64,000 bases of DNA from Azotimanducus sp965220185 (GCA_965220185.1 OZ244807.1:2604001-2668000), one strand, 5' to 3'. Shown: positions 1-9,163, counted from the first letter of the stretch. Notes: generated by a model not told the origin, from the letters alone. Numbers and translations: made by a program.

Positions 1-473
1 GTGTCGCGACCGTCAACACCAACGATCAACTCGCCGCTTCCAACGCCAGCGCGATCGGCTATTGAACCGGGCGTAATCTCACCAGTGATTGCATAGGGCT
101 GCATCGAACCAAGCAGAAGCACACCCCACATGGCGACCGCCGCGAGCACGAGATTGGCGAAAGGTCCGGCGACAGCAATAATGATCCGCCTCGGGGCGGA
201 GGTTCGATCAAACGTCTGCGCTTCATCGCCCGGCTTAAAGTCGGCATCTTCGCTCTGCAGCATGCGCACATAGCCGCCAAGCGGTATCGGACAGATCACC
301 CACTCGGTACCACTTGAGTCAATGTGCTTGAGGATCGGCCGGCCGAAGCCAATTGCGAATCTCAGCACGCGAACCCCGCAGGCGCGCGCTGCCCAGTAGT
401 GCCCAAGCTCGTGGACAGCCACAAGCACGAGGATGACAGCAAGGAAAGCGATGATGGATTCGATGATGACCAT
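1..473 (-). CDS. rseP: RseP-type site-2 membrane metalloprotease (N-terminal part, runs off the window)
   Basis: The first 157 residues of an intramembrane zinc protease are readable on the minus strand, starting at the ATG at 473-471. The first membrane segment carries HELGH (residues 21-25), the S2P metal-binding and catalytic motif. It is followed by the family's GFGRP and GGYVRM stretches and a second hydrophobic segment (IIIAVAGPFANLVLAAVAM). The start of a PDZ domain (ITPGSIADRAGVGSGELI) leads off the left edge. RseP in gammaproteobacteria cleaves anti-sigma factor RseA and leftover signal peptides in the inner membrane. The gene is partial only because the window ends. Identification is firm; the exact substrate is inferred from the family. 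Confidence 0.9.
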   Translation of the reverse strand, partial: MVIIESIIAFLAVILVLVAVHELGHYWAARACGVRVLRFAIGFGRPILKHIDSSGTEWVICPIPLGGYVRMLQSEDADFKPGDEAQTFDRTSAPRRIIIAVAGPFANLVLAAVAMWGVLLLGSMQPYAITGEITPGSIADRAGVGSGELIVGVDGRD

Positions 474-602
474 GTGTACCGAAGTTGGATATGCGTGCGG
501 ACGCTCAGCAAGCTTGCTATATGGATTTCAGCGGTATTGTAGAGGCTAACTTGCGTCAGCGTGCATAGTGTGAACAAGACTTGTTTCGAGCATACTTAGA
601 CA

Positions 603-3293
603 ATGAGCAGCCTCGACTTGGGACTTCTGCCCTCTGGGCATCTGCACTGTTTTTCATCGTCCGCTGACAATTCAGCGGACAAAACCCCACTCGGCAAAGC
701 CATTGAAGAGGCTTTTTCGCAGAGCGCGGCTGAAGGCTTGTTCACCTTGGCATCAAGAAACAGCGACCAAGACCTCACCCCATCCATGCAATACTGGCGC
801 AGCTTCGCCTGCAAGCATCTGAATGACCGCTGCCTGCTCGAAGAGGCCGATGCGGAGAAACCGCTGCCACTTGCTATCCCTGACGAAGCACAAAGCTCGG
901 CCTGGATCATCAGTGCGCCGCCGATGAAAGGCGCCGAATACCTCTCAGCTGCCGTTCTCAGCAACATCCACGCCTCGCTTGATGATTGGGTGTGCGCACA
1001 AAGCAAGGCAAGCGGAGGGCTTGAAGCGCTGCTCGCCAAACGCGCCCCGCACTTCCATCAATTGGGGCGCGTCTGCTTCCATCTCGCTGAAAACAAGAAC
1101 GACCCGGACTATCCATTCGCCTTCATGTCAACCTACGTCGATCAAGGCTCGAGCGGGCGCCGCAGCCAGCATCGGCCATTGAGTCGCGCACTCAAGGAAT
1201 ATGCTGGCGAAAACAACAAGCAGGCGCTCATACATCTGCTCTCCCCCATCCATCTCGCCGCCGAAGCGAGCCCTGTCATCAAGGACCTTGTTGATACGGG
1301 CGACATCTACCATCCGCTGGCCTGGTCGCCATCAGAGGCATACGAGTTCCTCAAGGATGCTGGCACGTATGAGCGCTGCGGCGTGCTGGTGCGCCTGCCG
1401 GACTGGTGGAAAAAACGCAGTCGGCCACGCGCAAGCGCCACCATCGAGCAGACAAGTCGCCACGGCCTGACAGCCAACTCAATGCTGGGCTTCAAAGTAC
1501 ATGTTGCGCTCGGCGATGAATCGCTCACCGACGCCGAGCTCGCTGCACTCATGGAAGCCGATGACGGCCTCGTGCAAATCAAAGGGCAGTGGGTTGAACT
1601 GAATCGCGAAAAACTCCGCGAAGCGCTTGCTCATTGGAAGAAGCTAGAGAAACGCGCAAGCGCAGGCGGCCTCACCTTCGCCGAAGGCATGCGCCTGCTT
1701 GCTGGCGCACCAGCCGACTTGTCGGATGATGAGCCGGAAGAGCGCATGGCTTGGTCCGAGGTGATGCCAAGCAGCCAATTGGCGCAAATGCTTGCCGAGC
1801 TGCGCACGCCAGCGCAGCTCAAAACGACCCTGCCCGGCAGCGCCTTGAAAGCGCAGCTGCGACCCTATCAACAAGAAGGCGTGAACTGGCTGTGGCTGCT
1901 CTCCGAGCTTGGCCTCGGCGCGTGCCTTGCCGACGACATGGGCCTTGGCAAAACCATGCAGGTCATTTCACTATTGCTGATCCTCAAGAAAAGAGGCTGC
2001 GACAAGCCTTCGCTCCTCGTGCTCCCGGCGTCCCTGCTCGGCAACTGGAAGACCGAGCTTGAGCGTTTCGCGCCAACGCTGCGCACCATCTTCTTTCATC
2101 GCTCGCAGCTCGACAAAGACACCATGGACGCCATGGCAAGCAAAGACGCCGCTTTTGAGAACATCGATGTCGTCCTGACCACCTACGGCACGCTCATGCG
2201 TCAAGATGCGCTGCAAGATCAGACTTGGCAGCTATTGGTACTCGATGAAGCGCAAGCGATCAAGAATCCATCGGCGAGGCAAACGCGGACGGTCAAGCGC
2301 ATCAATGCCAAATCCAAGGTCGCGCTCACTGGCACACCCATCGAGAACCGCTTGTCTGATCTCTGGTCGCTGTTCGATTTCCTGAACCCCGGCCTGCTCG
2401 GCTCGGCCGCGCGATTCAAGAAGTTCACGAAGTCCCTTGCCGAGCAGCAGAGCGATCAATACGCGCCGCTGCGCAAACTTGTGAGTCCGTACATCCTGCG
2501 GCGCCTGAAGACCGACCGCTCGATCATCAGCGACCTGCCCGACAAGACCGAAGTGCTCACCTATTGCGGCCTCAGCCAATCGCAGGCGGCTCTCTATCAG
2601 CGCACTGTGGACGAGATGGCGATGGCGCTTGAGCGGCTCGCAGGCATGGAACGCCGCGGCCTCGTGCTCTCCTACCTCATGCGCTTCAAGCAGATCTGCA
2701 ACCATCCATCGCAACTGATCGGAGACAATGAGTACGATGCGAAGAAAAGTGGAAAGTTTCAGCGCCTTGCGGCGCTCTGCGAAGAGATCGCATCGCGCCA
2801 GGAGAAGGCTCTCATTTTCACGCAGTTTCGAGAAATGACCGAACCCTTGGCCGGGTTCTTGTCACAAGTGTTTGCCCATCCCGGCCTCGTATTGCACGGT
2901 GGCACTGCCGTGAAGCGCAGGCAACGGCTCGTTGAGCGCTTTCAGGATGAACAAGGCCCGCCGTTTTTCATCCTCTCTCTCAAGGCAGGTGGCACAGGTC
3001 TTAACTTGACGGAAGCTTCCCATGTCATTCACTTTGATCGCTGGTGGAATCCAGCAGTGGAAAACCAAGCGACAGACCGCGCCTTCCGCATTGGACAAAA
3101 GAAGAACGTGCTCGTACACAAGCTGGTCTGCCAAGGCACGATCGAAGAGAATATCGATGCGTTGATCAAAGAAAAAACCGCCTTGGCCGAGGATGTTCTT
3201 GAGGTTGGCGCTGGAGCGCTTCTGACCGAGATGGATAACGACACGATCTTGAAGTTCGTGTCACTCGACATTGATAAGGCGCTAGCCGCGTAG
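603..3293 (+). CDS. SNF2/SWI2-family DEAD/DEAH-box helicase
   Basis: An 896-residue Snf2-family ATPase that presumably moves along double-stranded DNA. Motif I (DDMGLGKT) is near residue 442, the DEAQ box near 547, and LTGTPIENR (motif III region) near 577. The C-terminal RecA lobe has the HFDRWWNPAVENQATDRAFR region near 808-828. The N-terminal 380 residues are a poorly conserved accessory region. The stop is followed after 12 nt by a SWIM zinc-finger gene. The SNF2+SWIM pairing is a recurrent bacterial neighbourhood, so the two probably work as one complex. The biological role of these bacterial SNF2 proteins (repair, RNA polymerase recycling or defence) is not settled, and this sequence does not decide it. 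Confidence 0.9.
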   Translation: MSSLDLGLLPSGHLHCFSSSADNSADKTPLGKAIEEAFSQSAAEGLFTLASRNSDQDLTPSMQYWRSFACKHLNDRCLLEEADAEKPLPLAIPDEAQSSAWIISAPPMKGAEYLSAAVLSNIHASLDDWVCAQSKASGGLEALLAKRAPHFHQLGRVCFHLAENKNDPDYPFAFMSTYVDQGSSGRRSQHRPLSRALKEYAGENNKQALIHLLSPIHLAAEASPVIKDLVDTGDIYHPLAWSPSEAYEFLKDAGTYERCGVLVRLPDWWKKRSRPRASATIEQTSRHGLTANSMLGFKVHVALGDESLTDAELAALMEADDGLVQIKGQWVELNREKLREALAHWKKLEKRASAGGLTFAEGMRLLAGAPADLSDDEPEERMAWSEVMPSSQLAQMLAELRTPAQLKTTLPGSALKAQLRPYQQEGVNWLWLLSELGLGACLADDMGLGKTMQVISLLLILKKRGCDKPSLLVLPASLLGNWKTELERFAPTLRTIFFHRSQLDKDTMDAMASKDAAFENIDVVLTTYGTLMRQDALQDQTWQLLVLDEAQAIKNPSARQTRTVKRINAKSKVALTGTPIENRLSDLWSLFDFLNPGLLGSAARFKKFTKSLAEQQSDQYAPLRKLVSPYILRRLKTDRSIISDLPDKTEVLTYCGLSQSQAALYQRTVDEMAMALERLAGMERRGLVLSYLMRFKQICNHPSQLIGDNEYDAKKSGKFQRLAALCEEIASRQEKALIFTQFREMTEPLAGFLSQVFAHPGLVLHGGTAVKRRQRLVERFQDEQGPPFFILSLKAGGTGLNLTEASHVIHFDRWWNPAVENQATDRAFRIGQKKNVLVHKLVCQGTIEENIDALIKEKTALAEDVLEVGAGALLTEMDNDTILKFVSLDIDKALAA

Positions 3294-3305
3294 ACGGGAG
3301 AGCAC

Positions 3306-4082
3306 ATGCCAAGGAGACGCAATAGGCGCGACTGGGGATGGCCTCGCTATGTGCCGGTGGCGGAGCGTCGAGCGAAAGCAGCGCTCCAGATGCTCGCAAG
3401 GCGAAAGAAAGGGATCATAGATCAGCCGGTTGTGATTGAAGGGCGCAAGATCGCCCGCACCTTCTGGGGCGAGGCGTGGTGCAGCCACCTGGAGAAGTTC
3501 TCCGATTATGAGAATCGCCTGCCGAGAGGCCGGACTTACGTTCGAAATGGCTCCGTCTGTCATTTGACGATCTCCAAAGGCAAGGTGGAAGCGCTCGTCA
3601 TTGGCTCTGATCTCTACAAGGTGAGCATCAACATCAAGCCGCTCTCGCAAAAGCGCTGGCAGCAGATTCAGAAGCGCTGCGCGGGTCAAATCGGATCGAT
3701 GCTCGAACTATTGCAAGGCCGATTGTCAAATAACGTCATGGGGATTGTCACCGACAAGGAAAATGGCCTGTTCCCTTCGCCTCGCGAGATCGAGCTTGGC
3801 TGCGACTGCCCCGATTGGGCGGAGATGTGCAAGCACGTTGCGGCTGTTCTCTATGGGGTTGGCGCAAGGCTCGATCATCATCCGGAGCTGCTCTTCGAGC
3901 TGCGAAACGTTGACCAGCAGGACCTGATTACGGCAGAACTTGAAATCGAGTCAGCGACCTCAAGCCAAGGCAAAAGGCGGCGCCTTGCGGGCGCCGGTCT
4001 CTCTGACGTGTTTGGCGTGGATATCGAGGAAGACGCCGACGAAGCGCCCGAGGAACGCGCGTTTTCGTCAACGCTTACCTAG
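3306..4082 (+). CDS. SWIM zinc-finger protein
   Basis: A 258-residue protein with a SWIM finger (CxCx(n)CxH) seen as CDCPDWAEMCKHVAAVLYG around residues 167-185. SWIM domains are predicted to bind DNA or protein partners. It lies 12 nt downstream of the SNF2 helicase and is likely co-transcribed with it, probably as the partner subunit. The stop codon is unusual: its TA is the target duplication of a 605-nt transposable element. TAG is read with the element present, and the empty site would read TAA at the same codon, so the protein is unaffected by the insertion. Confidence 0.85.
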   Translation: MPRRRNRRDWGWPRYVPVAERRAKAALQMLARRKKGIIDQPVVIEGRKIARTFWGEAWCSHLEKFSDYENRLPRGRTYVRNGSVCHLTISKGKVEALVIGSDLYKVSINIKPLSQKRWQQIQKRCAGQIGSMLELLQGRLSNNVMGIVTDKENGLFPSPREIELGCDCPDWAEMCKHVAAVLYGVGARLDHHPELLFELRNVDQQDLITAELEIESATSSQGKRRRLAGAGLSDVFGVDIEEDADEAPEERAFSSTLT

Positions 4083-4686
4083 GGCGTGTTCACACTATGC
4101 CCTAAATTGGTCATACCTTATCAGTGTCTGCGGGCAGGTTAAAGCGCAAGGCGCTTGCTGCACGGCTTTGCCTTGGAAACAGGCAACAAAATTTTCATTC
4201 TCCCTGAAGTAGAGGCTTAAGTCACACATGGAAAGCACCTGCGCGACGCAGAGGTGCAGCGTTGGTGTCGACGCACGGGCGATCTTATAAGCAGCTACTG
4301 GACAGAGGCTCAGACCACATCATCTCGGCTATCGATAAATCCAGCTTGGAATTGAAAGCGTGTACTCCTGTTTCCTTGCGCACGGCACGAATAGGGTGTT
4401 CCCTGACACGCCACAAAACAAGGCTGAAGTTGTGCGTGGGTTGAACGTTCTCGCAAACACGGGGTTTGGTAGACGGGATTACGATTCCCCCAGCAGTGAT
4501 GCGTTCAAGAGCATGGTGTACCGCCTGCACGCCCAGCTTCAGACTGATCAAGATTTCAAAGCCAACTTTGAGAACGCCGTCAGTTCGCCCCACAGAGCGA
4601 CAGCCATTGACGCTGAGCTACGCCTCAATCGACAAATCAATCTCGCCATTGAGAAAGCGGAACAGGCGCATAGTGTAAGCACGCCC
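4082..4686. mobile_element. 605-nt non-autonomous inverted-repeat element with TA target duplication
   Basis: The stretch is bounded by imperfect terminal inverted repeats: GGGCGTGTTCACACTATGC at 4082 and, in complement, GGGCGTGCTTACACTATGCG ending at 4686. Each end is flanked by TA (4080-4081 and 4687-4688). Short open frames inside (for example 4360-4689) run through the right repeat, match no transposase I recognise and are not called as genes. The TA duplication and repeat style fit a DDE transposon relative such as IS630 or an IS5 subgroup. That assignment is inference. This accounts for the gene-free interval between the SWIM gene and 4697. Confidence 0.7.
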
Positions 4687-4696
4687 TAACGCTCCA

Positions 4697-5137
4697 TCAA
4701 GCTAATGATGGAACATTATTCGAAAGTCGATGGAACACATAGCCCGCGAGCGCGCCAGCGACGACTTGACTCGCCATGCCAGCGGCGAAGCGCGTCGCCG
4801 GCACGGGATGCATCCCGAACACGGCGAACATGATCATGTGCAGCGCCCACAGGCCAGCCGCACCGCCAATGACATACCCAAGCCACCTCGGTAACGGCGC
4901 GAATTTGAGCACCAGCATGGAAACAGGCATGGCGACGGCAAAGCTCACCGCGACAAGCGGCAAATACACATTCACCATCCCCGCAAGGTCAAGGAGGCTT
5001 GTCTCGATACGCATAGCCAGCGAGACTGCCATGCCGTAGGATGCCACTTCCTGCAACGCAACCTGAGCGATCAGCACCACAGACACAATGTATGCGGCGG
5101 CAATAGCAGCGATGAATGCGAGAATGCGCCTGATCAT
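4697..5137 (-). CDS. small integral membrane protein, unknown function
   Basis: A 146-residue very hydrophobic protein with about four membrane segments: an N-terminal one (IRRILAFIAAIAAAYIVSVV), one around YLPLVAVSFAVAMPVSMLVL, one around GYVIGGAAGLWALHMIMFAV, and one at SQVVAGALAGYVF. The ATG at 5137 was preferred to an upstream in-frame codon because the first membrane helix then begins right after MIRR. No catalytic motif is visible and I do not recognise the family. It ends just beyond the 605-nt element and is divergent from the sugar dehydrogenase gene. Confidence 0.6.
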   Translation of the reverse strand: MIRRILAFIAAIAAAYIVSVVLIAQVALQEVASYGMAVSLAMRIETSLLDLAGMVNVYLPLVAVSFAVAMPVSMLVLKFAPLPRWLGYVIGGAAGLWALHMIMFAVFGMHPVPATRFAAGMASQVVAGALAGYVFHRLSNNVPSLA

Positions 5138-5275
5138 GCGGACGTTCCAATGAGTTACGCACAAACATACCAGCCACGCGCGACAAATGAAAGCTGGCGG
5201 CTTGGGAATGAGCGTCTGTCACGGTGCAAGTAACAGAAACCCTGTAAGCTTTCGTGACCAGTTGAAGCAGCAGAC

Positions 5276-6391
5276 ATGACAGCCATGTACCCACGCACTC
5301 TCGCCGTCGCACTCCTTGCGCTCGCCCTGAACTTGGCACATTCGGAGGACTACCAACTCACGCCGGTCGCGAACGGTCTCGACCACCCTTGGTGCATCGC
5401 GTTCCTGCCCGATGGCGGCTATCTTGTCACCGAACTCGGCGGGTCGCTGCGCGAAATTTCGCAATCCGGCGAAATTGGTGAGCCCATTGAAGGCGTCCCT
5501 GAGGTCTACCACCGCAGCCAAGGCGGACTCTTCGATGTCCTCCTGCACCCAAACTTCGCCGACAATCAAACCTTGTTCCTTTCATATGCCGCGCCGCCCG
5601 CAAGAGACAATGCCACCGAAATCCTGCGCGCCAAGTACATTGACGGTGCCCTCACCTCCGCGCAGGTCATTTTCACCGTATCGCCGCGCAAGCCGACACC
5701 CGTGCATTACGGCGGTCGCATGGCGTTTCTCAAAGACGACACGCTGCTGCTGACCAGCGGCGATGGCTTTGATTTTCGCGAGTCGTCGCAAGACCTCGCA
5801 AGCGGACTCGGCAAGGTCATGCGCATTCACACCGATGGCAGCGTACCCGACGACAATCCCTTTGTGAAAACGCAAGGCGCACTTCCCGAAATCTTCACCT
5901 ACGGGCACCGCAATCCACAGGGACTTGTGGTGGCATCAGACGGGCGCGTGTACCTGAATGAGCATGGCCCGCGCGGAGGGGATGAGACGAACCTGCTCGT
6001 TGCCAGCGCGAATTACGGCTGGCCAGCCGTCACCTTCGGCCGCGAATACAGTGGCGGCACCATTTCTCCATTCACCGAAGGCCCCGGCTTCGAGCCACCG
6101 CTCAATCACTGGACACCGTCCATCGCGCCATCCGGCCTCGCCGTGTATGAAGGCGAGCGCTTCCCCGATTGGCAGGGCGACTTGTTTGTCGGCGCATTGG
6201 TGGACAAGGAGGTGCGGCGGCTCGATCTTGAGGACGGCGAAATCGTCGCCGAGCAAGCGCTTTTTGGCAACCTTGACCGCCGCATCAGGGATGTGCGCAC
6301 ACACGATGGCTACATCTATGTAGTCGAAGACGGCGCGGACGCTACGATTTGGCGCGTCGAACCCGCAGTAAACTTGTCCAAAGTTCTATAG
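5276..6391 (+). CDS. exported PQQ-dependent aldose sugar dehydrogenase-like protein
   Basis: A 371-residue secreted protein. A signal peptide (MYPRTLAVALLALALNLAHS) is followed by a six-bladed beta-propeller of the GDH/Asd (YliI) type. Family signatures include GLDHPWCIAFLPDG near residue 36, GGLFDVLLHPNF near 83, FTYGHRNPQGLV near 209 and NEHGPRGGDE near 225. Family members oxidise aldose sugars in the periplasm using pyrroloquinoline quinone. Whether this host makes PQQ cannot be seen here. Its stop is 9 nt before the next exported enzyme, so the pair is probably one transcript. The alternative first codon, three residues downstream, gives a tidier signal peptide. Confidence 0.85.
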   Translation: MTAMYPRTLAVALLALALNLAHSEDYQLTPVANGLDHPWCIAFLPDGGYLVTELGGSLREISQSGEIGEPIEGVPEVYHRSQGGLFDVLLHPNFADNQTLFLSYAAPPARDNATEILRAKYIDGALTSAQVIFTVSPRKPTPVHYGGRMAFLKDDTLLLTSGDGFDFRESSQDLASGLGKVMRIHTDGSVPDDNPFVKTQGALPEIFTYGHRNPQGLVVASDGRVYLNEHGPRGGDETNLLVASANYGWPAVTFGREYSGGTISPFTEGPGFEPPLNHWTPSIAPSGLAVYEGERFPDWQGDLFVGALVDKEVRRLDLEDGEIVAEQALFGNLDRRIRDVRTHDGYIYVVEDGADATIWRVEPAVNLSKVL

Positions 6392-6400
6392 GCAACATTC

Positions 6401-7342
6401 ATGAATTCCAGTAGATTGTCAGCGCTGGTGCTTTTCGCAGCGCTCGTGTTCGCACCGAAGGCGCTCGTACACGATGCCGTCAGCGTCCAAGCGTTTGCAT
6501 CCCAGGTTGGCTGGGATTTCGATGCGCCGGTGAGTGTCGAACAATTGAGTCCCGCCTTGTCGGTCGTGTTCGGCGTTGGCGGCAACGTGACTGTCTCAAT
6601 CGGCGATCAGGGTGTGCTGATCGTCGACGACCAGTTCCCGCAAACCATCGGCAAGATTCAGCAGGCAATCGCCGATGCGGGCGGCGGCGACATCGACTTC
6701 GCCGTCAACACGCACTGGCACTTCGATCATGCCGACGGCAATCCGGTGCTCGGCGCCGAAGGCACCTGGCTGGTCTCGCACGCTGCGTCGCGGCGCATGA
6801 TGGTGAGCGAGCAACTCGTTGATCTTGCGGTGGTGAATCTCATCCAGCAACCCTACCCGGCGGAAGGCTTGCCGGTGATCACCTTCGATACAGCCATGCA
6901 GTTCCACTTCAACGGCGAGAAGATCGAGCTCGTCCATTTCGGCCCCGCACACACCACCGGAGACGCCGCTGTGATATTTCGGGGATCGAACGCCGTGCAT
7001 CTCGGCGATGTTTTCAACAACGCCGGCTATCCGTTCATCGATGTGCACAATGGCGGCGACCTAGACGGCATGATTCGATTCTGCAAAGATGTCTTGTCCA
7101 AGATCGATGCTGACACGCACGTGATTCCGGGCCATGGGCCGATTGTCGGCATCGAAGCGCTTGAAGCATATATCGACATGCTTGAAGTGACGAGAAAGCG
7201 CATCTCGCGCATGATCGATGCTGGCATGAGCCTCGCCGATGTGGTCGAAGCAGAGCCCACCGCCGACTATGACGAACGCTACGGCGATCCGACGATCTAT
7301 GTGAATCGCAGCTACGCTTCGCTCGCGCGCAAGGGCGGATAG
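6401..7342 (+). CDS. exported metallo-beta-lactamase-fold hydrolase
   Basis: A 313-residue protein with an N-terminal signal-like segment (SSRLSALVLFAALVFAPKALV) and the metallo-beta-lactamase metal motif THWHFDHADGN around residues 105-115. Further metal ligands are seen at GPAHTTGDAAV and in HVIPGHGPI. The C-terminal helix (YIDMLEVTRKRISRMIDAG) is typical of the quinoprotein-relay-type subgroup. These proteins are periplasmic hydrolases of mostly unknown substrate. Placement 9 nt behind a PQQ-type dehydrogenase suggests a linked periplasmic function. True beta-lactamase activity is possible but not indicated. Confidence 0.85.
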   Translation: MNSSRLSALVLFAALVFAPKALVHDAVSVQAFASQVGWDFDAPVSVEQLSPALSVVFGVGGNVTVSIGDQGVLIVDDQFPQTIGKIQQAIADAGGGDIDFAVNTHWHFDHADGNPVLGAEGTWLVSHAASRRMMVSEQLVDLAVVNLIQQPYPAEGLPVITFDTAMQFHFNGEKIELVHFGPAHTTGDAAVIFRGSNAVHLGDVFNNAGYPFIDVHNGGDLDGMIRFCKDVLSKIDADTHVIPGHGPIVGIEALEAYIDMLEVTRKRISRMIDAGMSLADVVEAEPTADYDERYGDPTIYVNRSYASLARKGG

Positions 7343-7463
7343 AGAGGATTGAAGTTATCGGCAAACCGGTGCGTACAGCATCAAATTTTGGGACCTATAT
7401 ACGTTTGCCTTACCACGGCAAATATCGTAAGCTGAGAGCAGCCACAAAATTGGAGTGCTCCAC

Positions 7464-8129
7464 ATGACACGTTCACCCCCCCCCCCCCCCCCCCTCACTA
7501 AATTAGCAACCTTCTTTCTGCTGGCAGTGCTTGCGGCACCGCTAGCGGCGCAGACGACCGTCACCAGCGGCGGGCGAGACGGTCCGACCACTTGCATGGG
7601 TGAACAACAGGAGGTCAATGCTACGGCTTTCGACATCACGAGCATAACAACAAGCCTCATCAGGTACACGACTCCGGCTGTCACATGGGGCCAATACACC
7701 GGGCGGCTCGGCGATCTCTCAGCACCTATAAGGGCCAGTGTGTATGCCGCTCTTTACAATGCCAAAACTCAGGCAAGAGTAGGCCAGGCGAGTTTAGGTG
7801 ACATATCAAGCACGCGGAACATTAGTGCTCGAAGTACACCACTAGCCAGAACAGTTTCTGCGAAAACTTCCTATTACCTAGAAATTAACGCGGCTGCGAC
7901 AGGCTCCATTCCGAAGCAGGTGTTCGCGAGACGCTGCTTCATGACCGGCGGCACCTACACCATGAATGTCGCCCCTGGAACTGAAGGCCGGAGCAGCGGG
8001 TGCTTCTCGATCAGCCCCTTTACCCAACAGGATGTCCGCAACTGCTGGTGCGGGCGCAGGAACAACCTGCCCCTATTCAGCTCAACACAGGGCAACACCG
8101 ATTGGCACAACATGTGGGGATGCCGGTAG
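7464..8129 (+). CDS. secreted protein with poly-C tract in its signal peptide (phase-variable candidate, ON)
   Basis: A 221-residue protein starting at the ATG at 7464, with a GGAG ribosome site at 7452-7455. The leader reads MTRS, then six prolines from a run of 19 C (7476-7494), then LTKLATFFLLAVLAAPLAAQ, a clear secretion signal with an AXA-type cleavage site. The mature part is cysteine-rich at its end and matches no family I know. A segment near residue 150 (SYYLEI ... FARRCFMT) resembles the end of the gene at 11600, so the two are related. In this assembly the C count keeps the reading frame open. Gain or loss of one C would stop secretion. The secreted protein is inferred to be a surface or extracellular factor. 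Confidence 0.75.
   Translation: MTRSPPPPPPLTKLATFFLLAVLAAPLAAQTTVTSGGRDGPTTCMGEQQEVNATAFDITSITTSLIRYTTPAVTWGQYTGRLGDLSAPIRASVYAALYNAKTQARVGQASLGDISSTRNISARSTPLARTVSAKTSYYLEINAAATGSIPKQVFARRCFMTGGTYTMNVAPGTEGRSSGCFSISPFTQQDVRNCWCGRRNNLPLFSSTQGNTDWHNMWGCR
7476..7494 (+). repeat. homopolymeric C19 tract inside a signal-peptide coding region
   Basis: Nineteen consecutive C residues, starting ten nt after the ATG of the secreted-protein gene. Tracts of this length are slipped-strand hot spots in known contingency genes (for example poly-G/C genes of Neisseria and Campylobacter). The current count gives an open frame. Confidence 0.95.
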
Positions 8130-8210
8130 CGGCCCCTGCCGGACACGGGCGTGGCGGCATCCGGACCGCCCCTGTCGTTGCGGACCGCCGCCGCCCGTCC
8201 CTCCGGATGC

Positions 8211-9023
8211 GGAGGGCGTTGACAGACTTGTCTCGCCGTTCATGGGCGGCGGCTCGGTGAGATCGCCTGCGCGAAGGAGCTTGGCATTGACGTGCTTGCT
8301 TACGATGTGTTCGATATTTTGTGCACGTATTGGAAGTGCCAGCTGCGCACCCCGGACGCGCTCTACAAGCGGTTGCTTGAACTGCCTCCGAACCGCGACA
8401 CATTCAAACGTGTGAAAGAGCGGTTGAAGCGCCACTGGACGGGCGTTGAGCGGATGCACTATCAGGATGTGGCCGCGCACTACTATTTCAATTCAAACAC
8501 ATCCTACGGTCCCCACTTCCTTGGCTGGCCGTCGGATGTCTATCTGAGCGATGCGCGATACTCAGGGATGATTGAGAAGGCAAGGGCGTTTTCAGCGCCG
8601 TCATTGCGCGTGGAGTGCGGGCGCTTCGAGAACACCATGCCTAGCAGCCTGTTGAAAAAGTCGATTTAGTGCCACTTTGACCATAAACGCGAAAATATAA
8701 CTCATTGATTATTCAGAATATTTATTTTTTGAGATGTCGGTTCCGGGTGTCTGTAGGTGGTTTTTCAACAGGCTGCTAGGCACAAGGGCGAGCTTCTGTA
8801 CTGCGGCCCACCCTACTACCTTGACGAAGGCAAGACGTTTGTCGGGATGTACCCGCACCGGAACTTCCCTATCCACCACAAAGGATTCCGCCATGACCTG
8901 CTGCGCGATCTGCTGCTCGCGCACAAGGGCGGATTCATCCTCTCGTACAACGACTGCGAGACGATTCGCGACTGGTATTCCGATTGCGAGATGTTCGAAC
9001 CGCAAGGGTACGATGGCGCGTGA
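8211..9023 (+). pseudogene. broken D12-class N6-adenine DNA methyltransferase
   Basis: The reading frame can be rebuilt across two lesions. The AdoMet-binding motif (VSPFMGGGSV near 8228-8258) is followed by a loss of one G near 8259, which shifts the frame. The next part (EIACAKELGIDVLAYDVFDI ...) runs to 8644, where a 131-nt inverted-repeat element is inserted. The rest continues in the same frame from 8780 with the catalytic-motif region, here CGPPYY where DPPYY is normal, so the key Asp is Gly. The N-terminus is also missing: no suitable start lies upstream of about 8211. The gene is dead by several independent changes. It was probably a phage- or defence-type Dam-like methylase. Confidence 0.75.
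8645..8775. mobile_element. 131-nt MITE (family A) inserted at CTAG in the methylase pseudogene
   Basis: Perfect 15-nt terminal inverted repeats CAGCCTGTTGAAAAA (8645-8659 and complement at 8761-8775) are flanked by CTAG on both sides (8641-8644 and 8776-8779). The interior is A+T rich and carries no gene. Deleting the element plus one CTAG removes 135 nt and exactly restores the methylase frame, which confirms the boundaries and a 4-bp target duplication. The transposase that moves it is not in the window. Confidence 0.85.
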
Positions 9024-9064
9024 ACAGGCACCATTTCGACAAGGCGCCGAGGGACGAGCCTACG

Positions 9065-9108
9065 CTAGGAGTCTGCGCCGTAGGAAGTTGCGCAAGGCGA
9101 AATTCGTG
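9065..9108 (+). repeat. solo end of the CTAGGAG repeat (family B)
   Basis: A stretch beginning CTAGGAGTCTGCGCCGTAGG matches, in the same order, the ends of the element at 39062-39228 and a solo copy at 29712-29753. No partner end is visible nearby, so it is a single terminus or a decayed element. It sits just upstream of the AAA ATPase gene and may carry part of its promoter region. Confidence 0.6.
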
Positions 9109-9163
9109 AACGTGCCCCCATGCTAAAATCAGAACACCTTTCAGGTACGTGTTCAGTCGTTTG

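Noticed and set aside
4360..4689. 109-codon open frame inside the 605-nt element
   Set aside because: It runs through the right terminal repeat, has no good ribosome site and no recognised domain.
7476..7494. Poly-C run as pure sequencing error
   Set aside because: The two tracts lie at the same place in related leaders with ribosome sites in front; length may be uncertain but the tracts look real.
8130..8210. A start for the methylase upstream of the AdoMet motif
   Set aside because: No in-frame homology is seen before about 8211; the gene appears to have lost its beginning.
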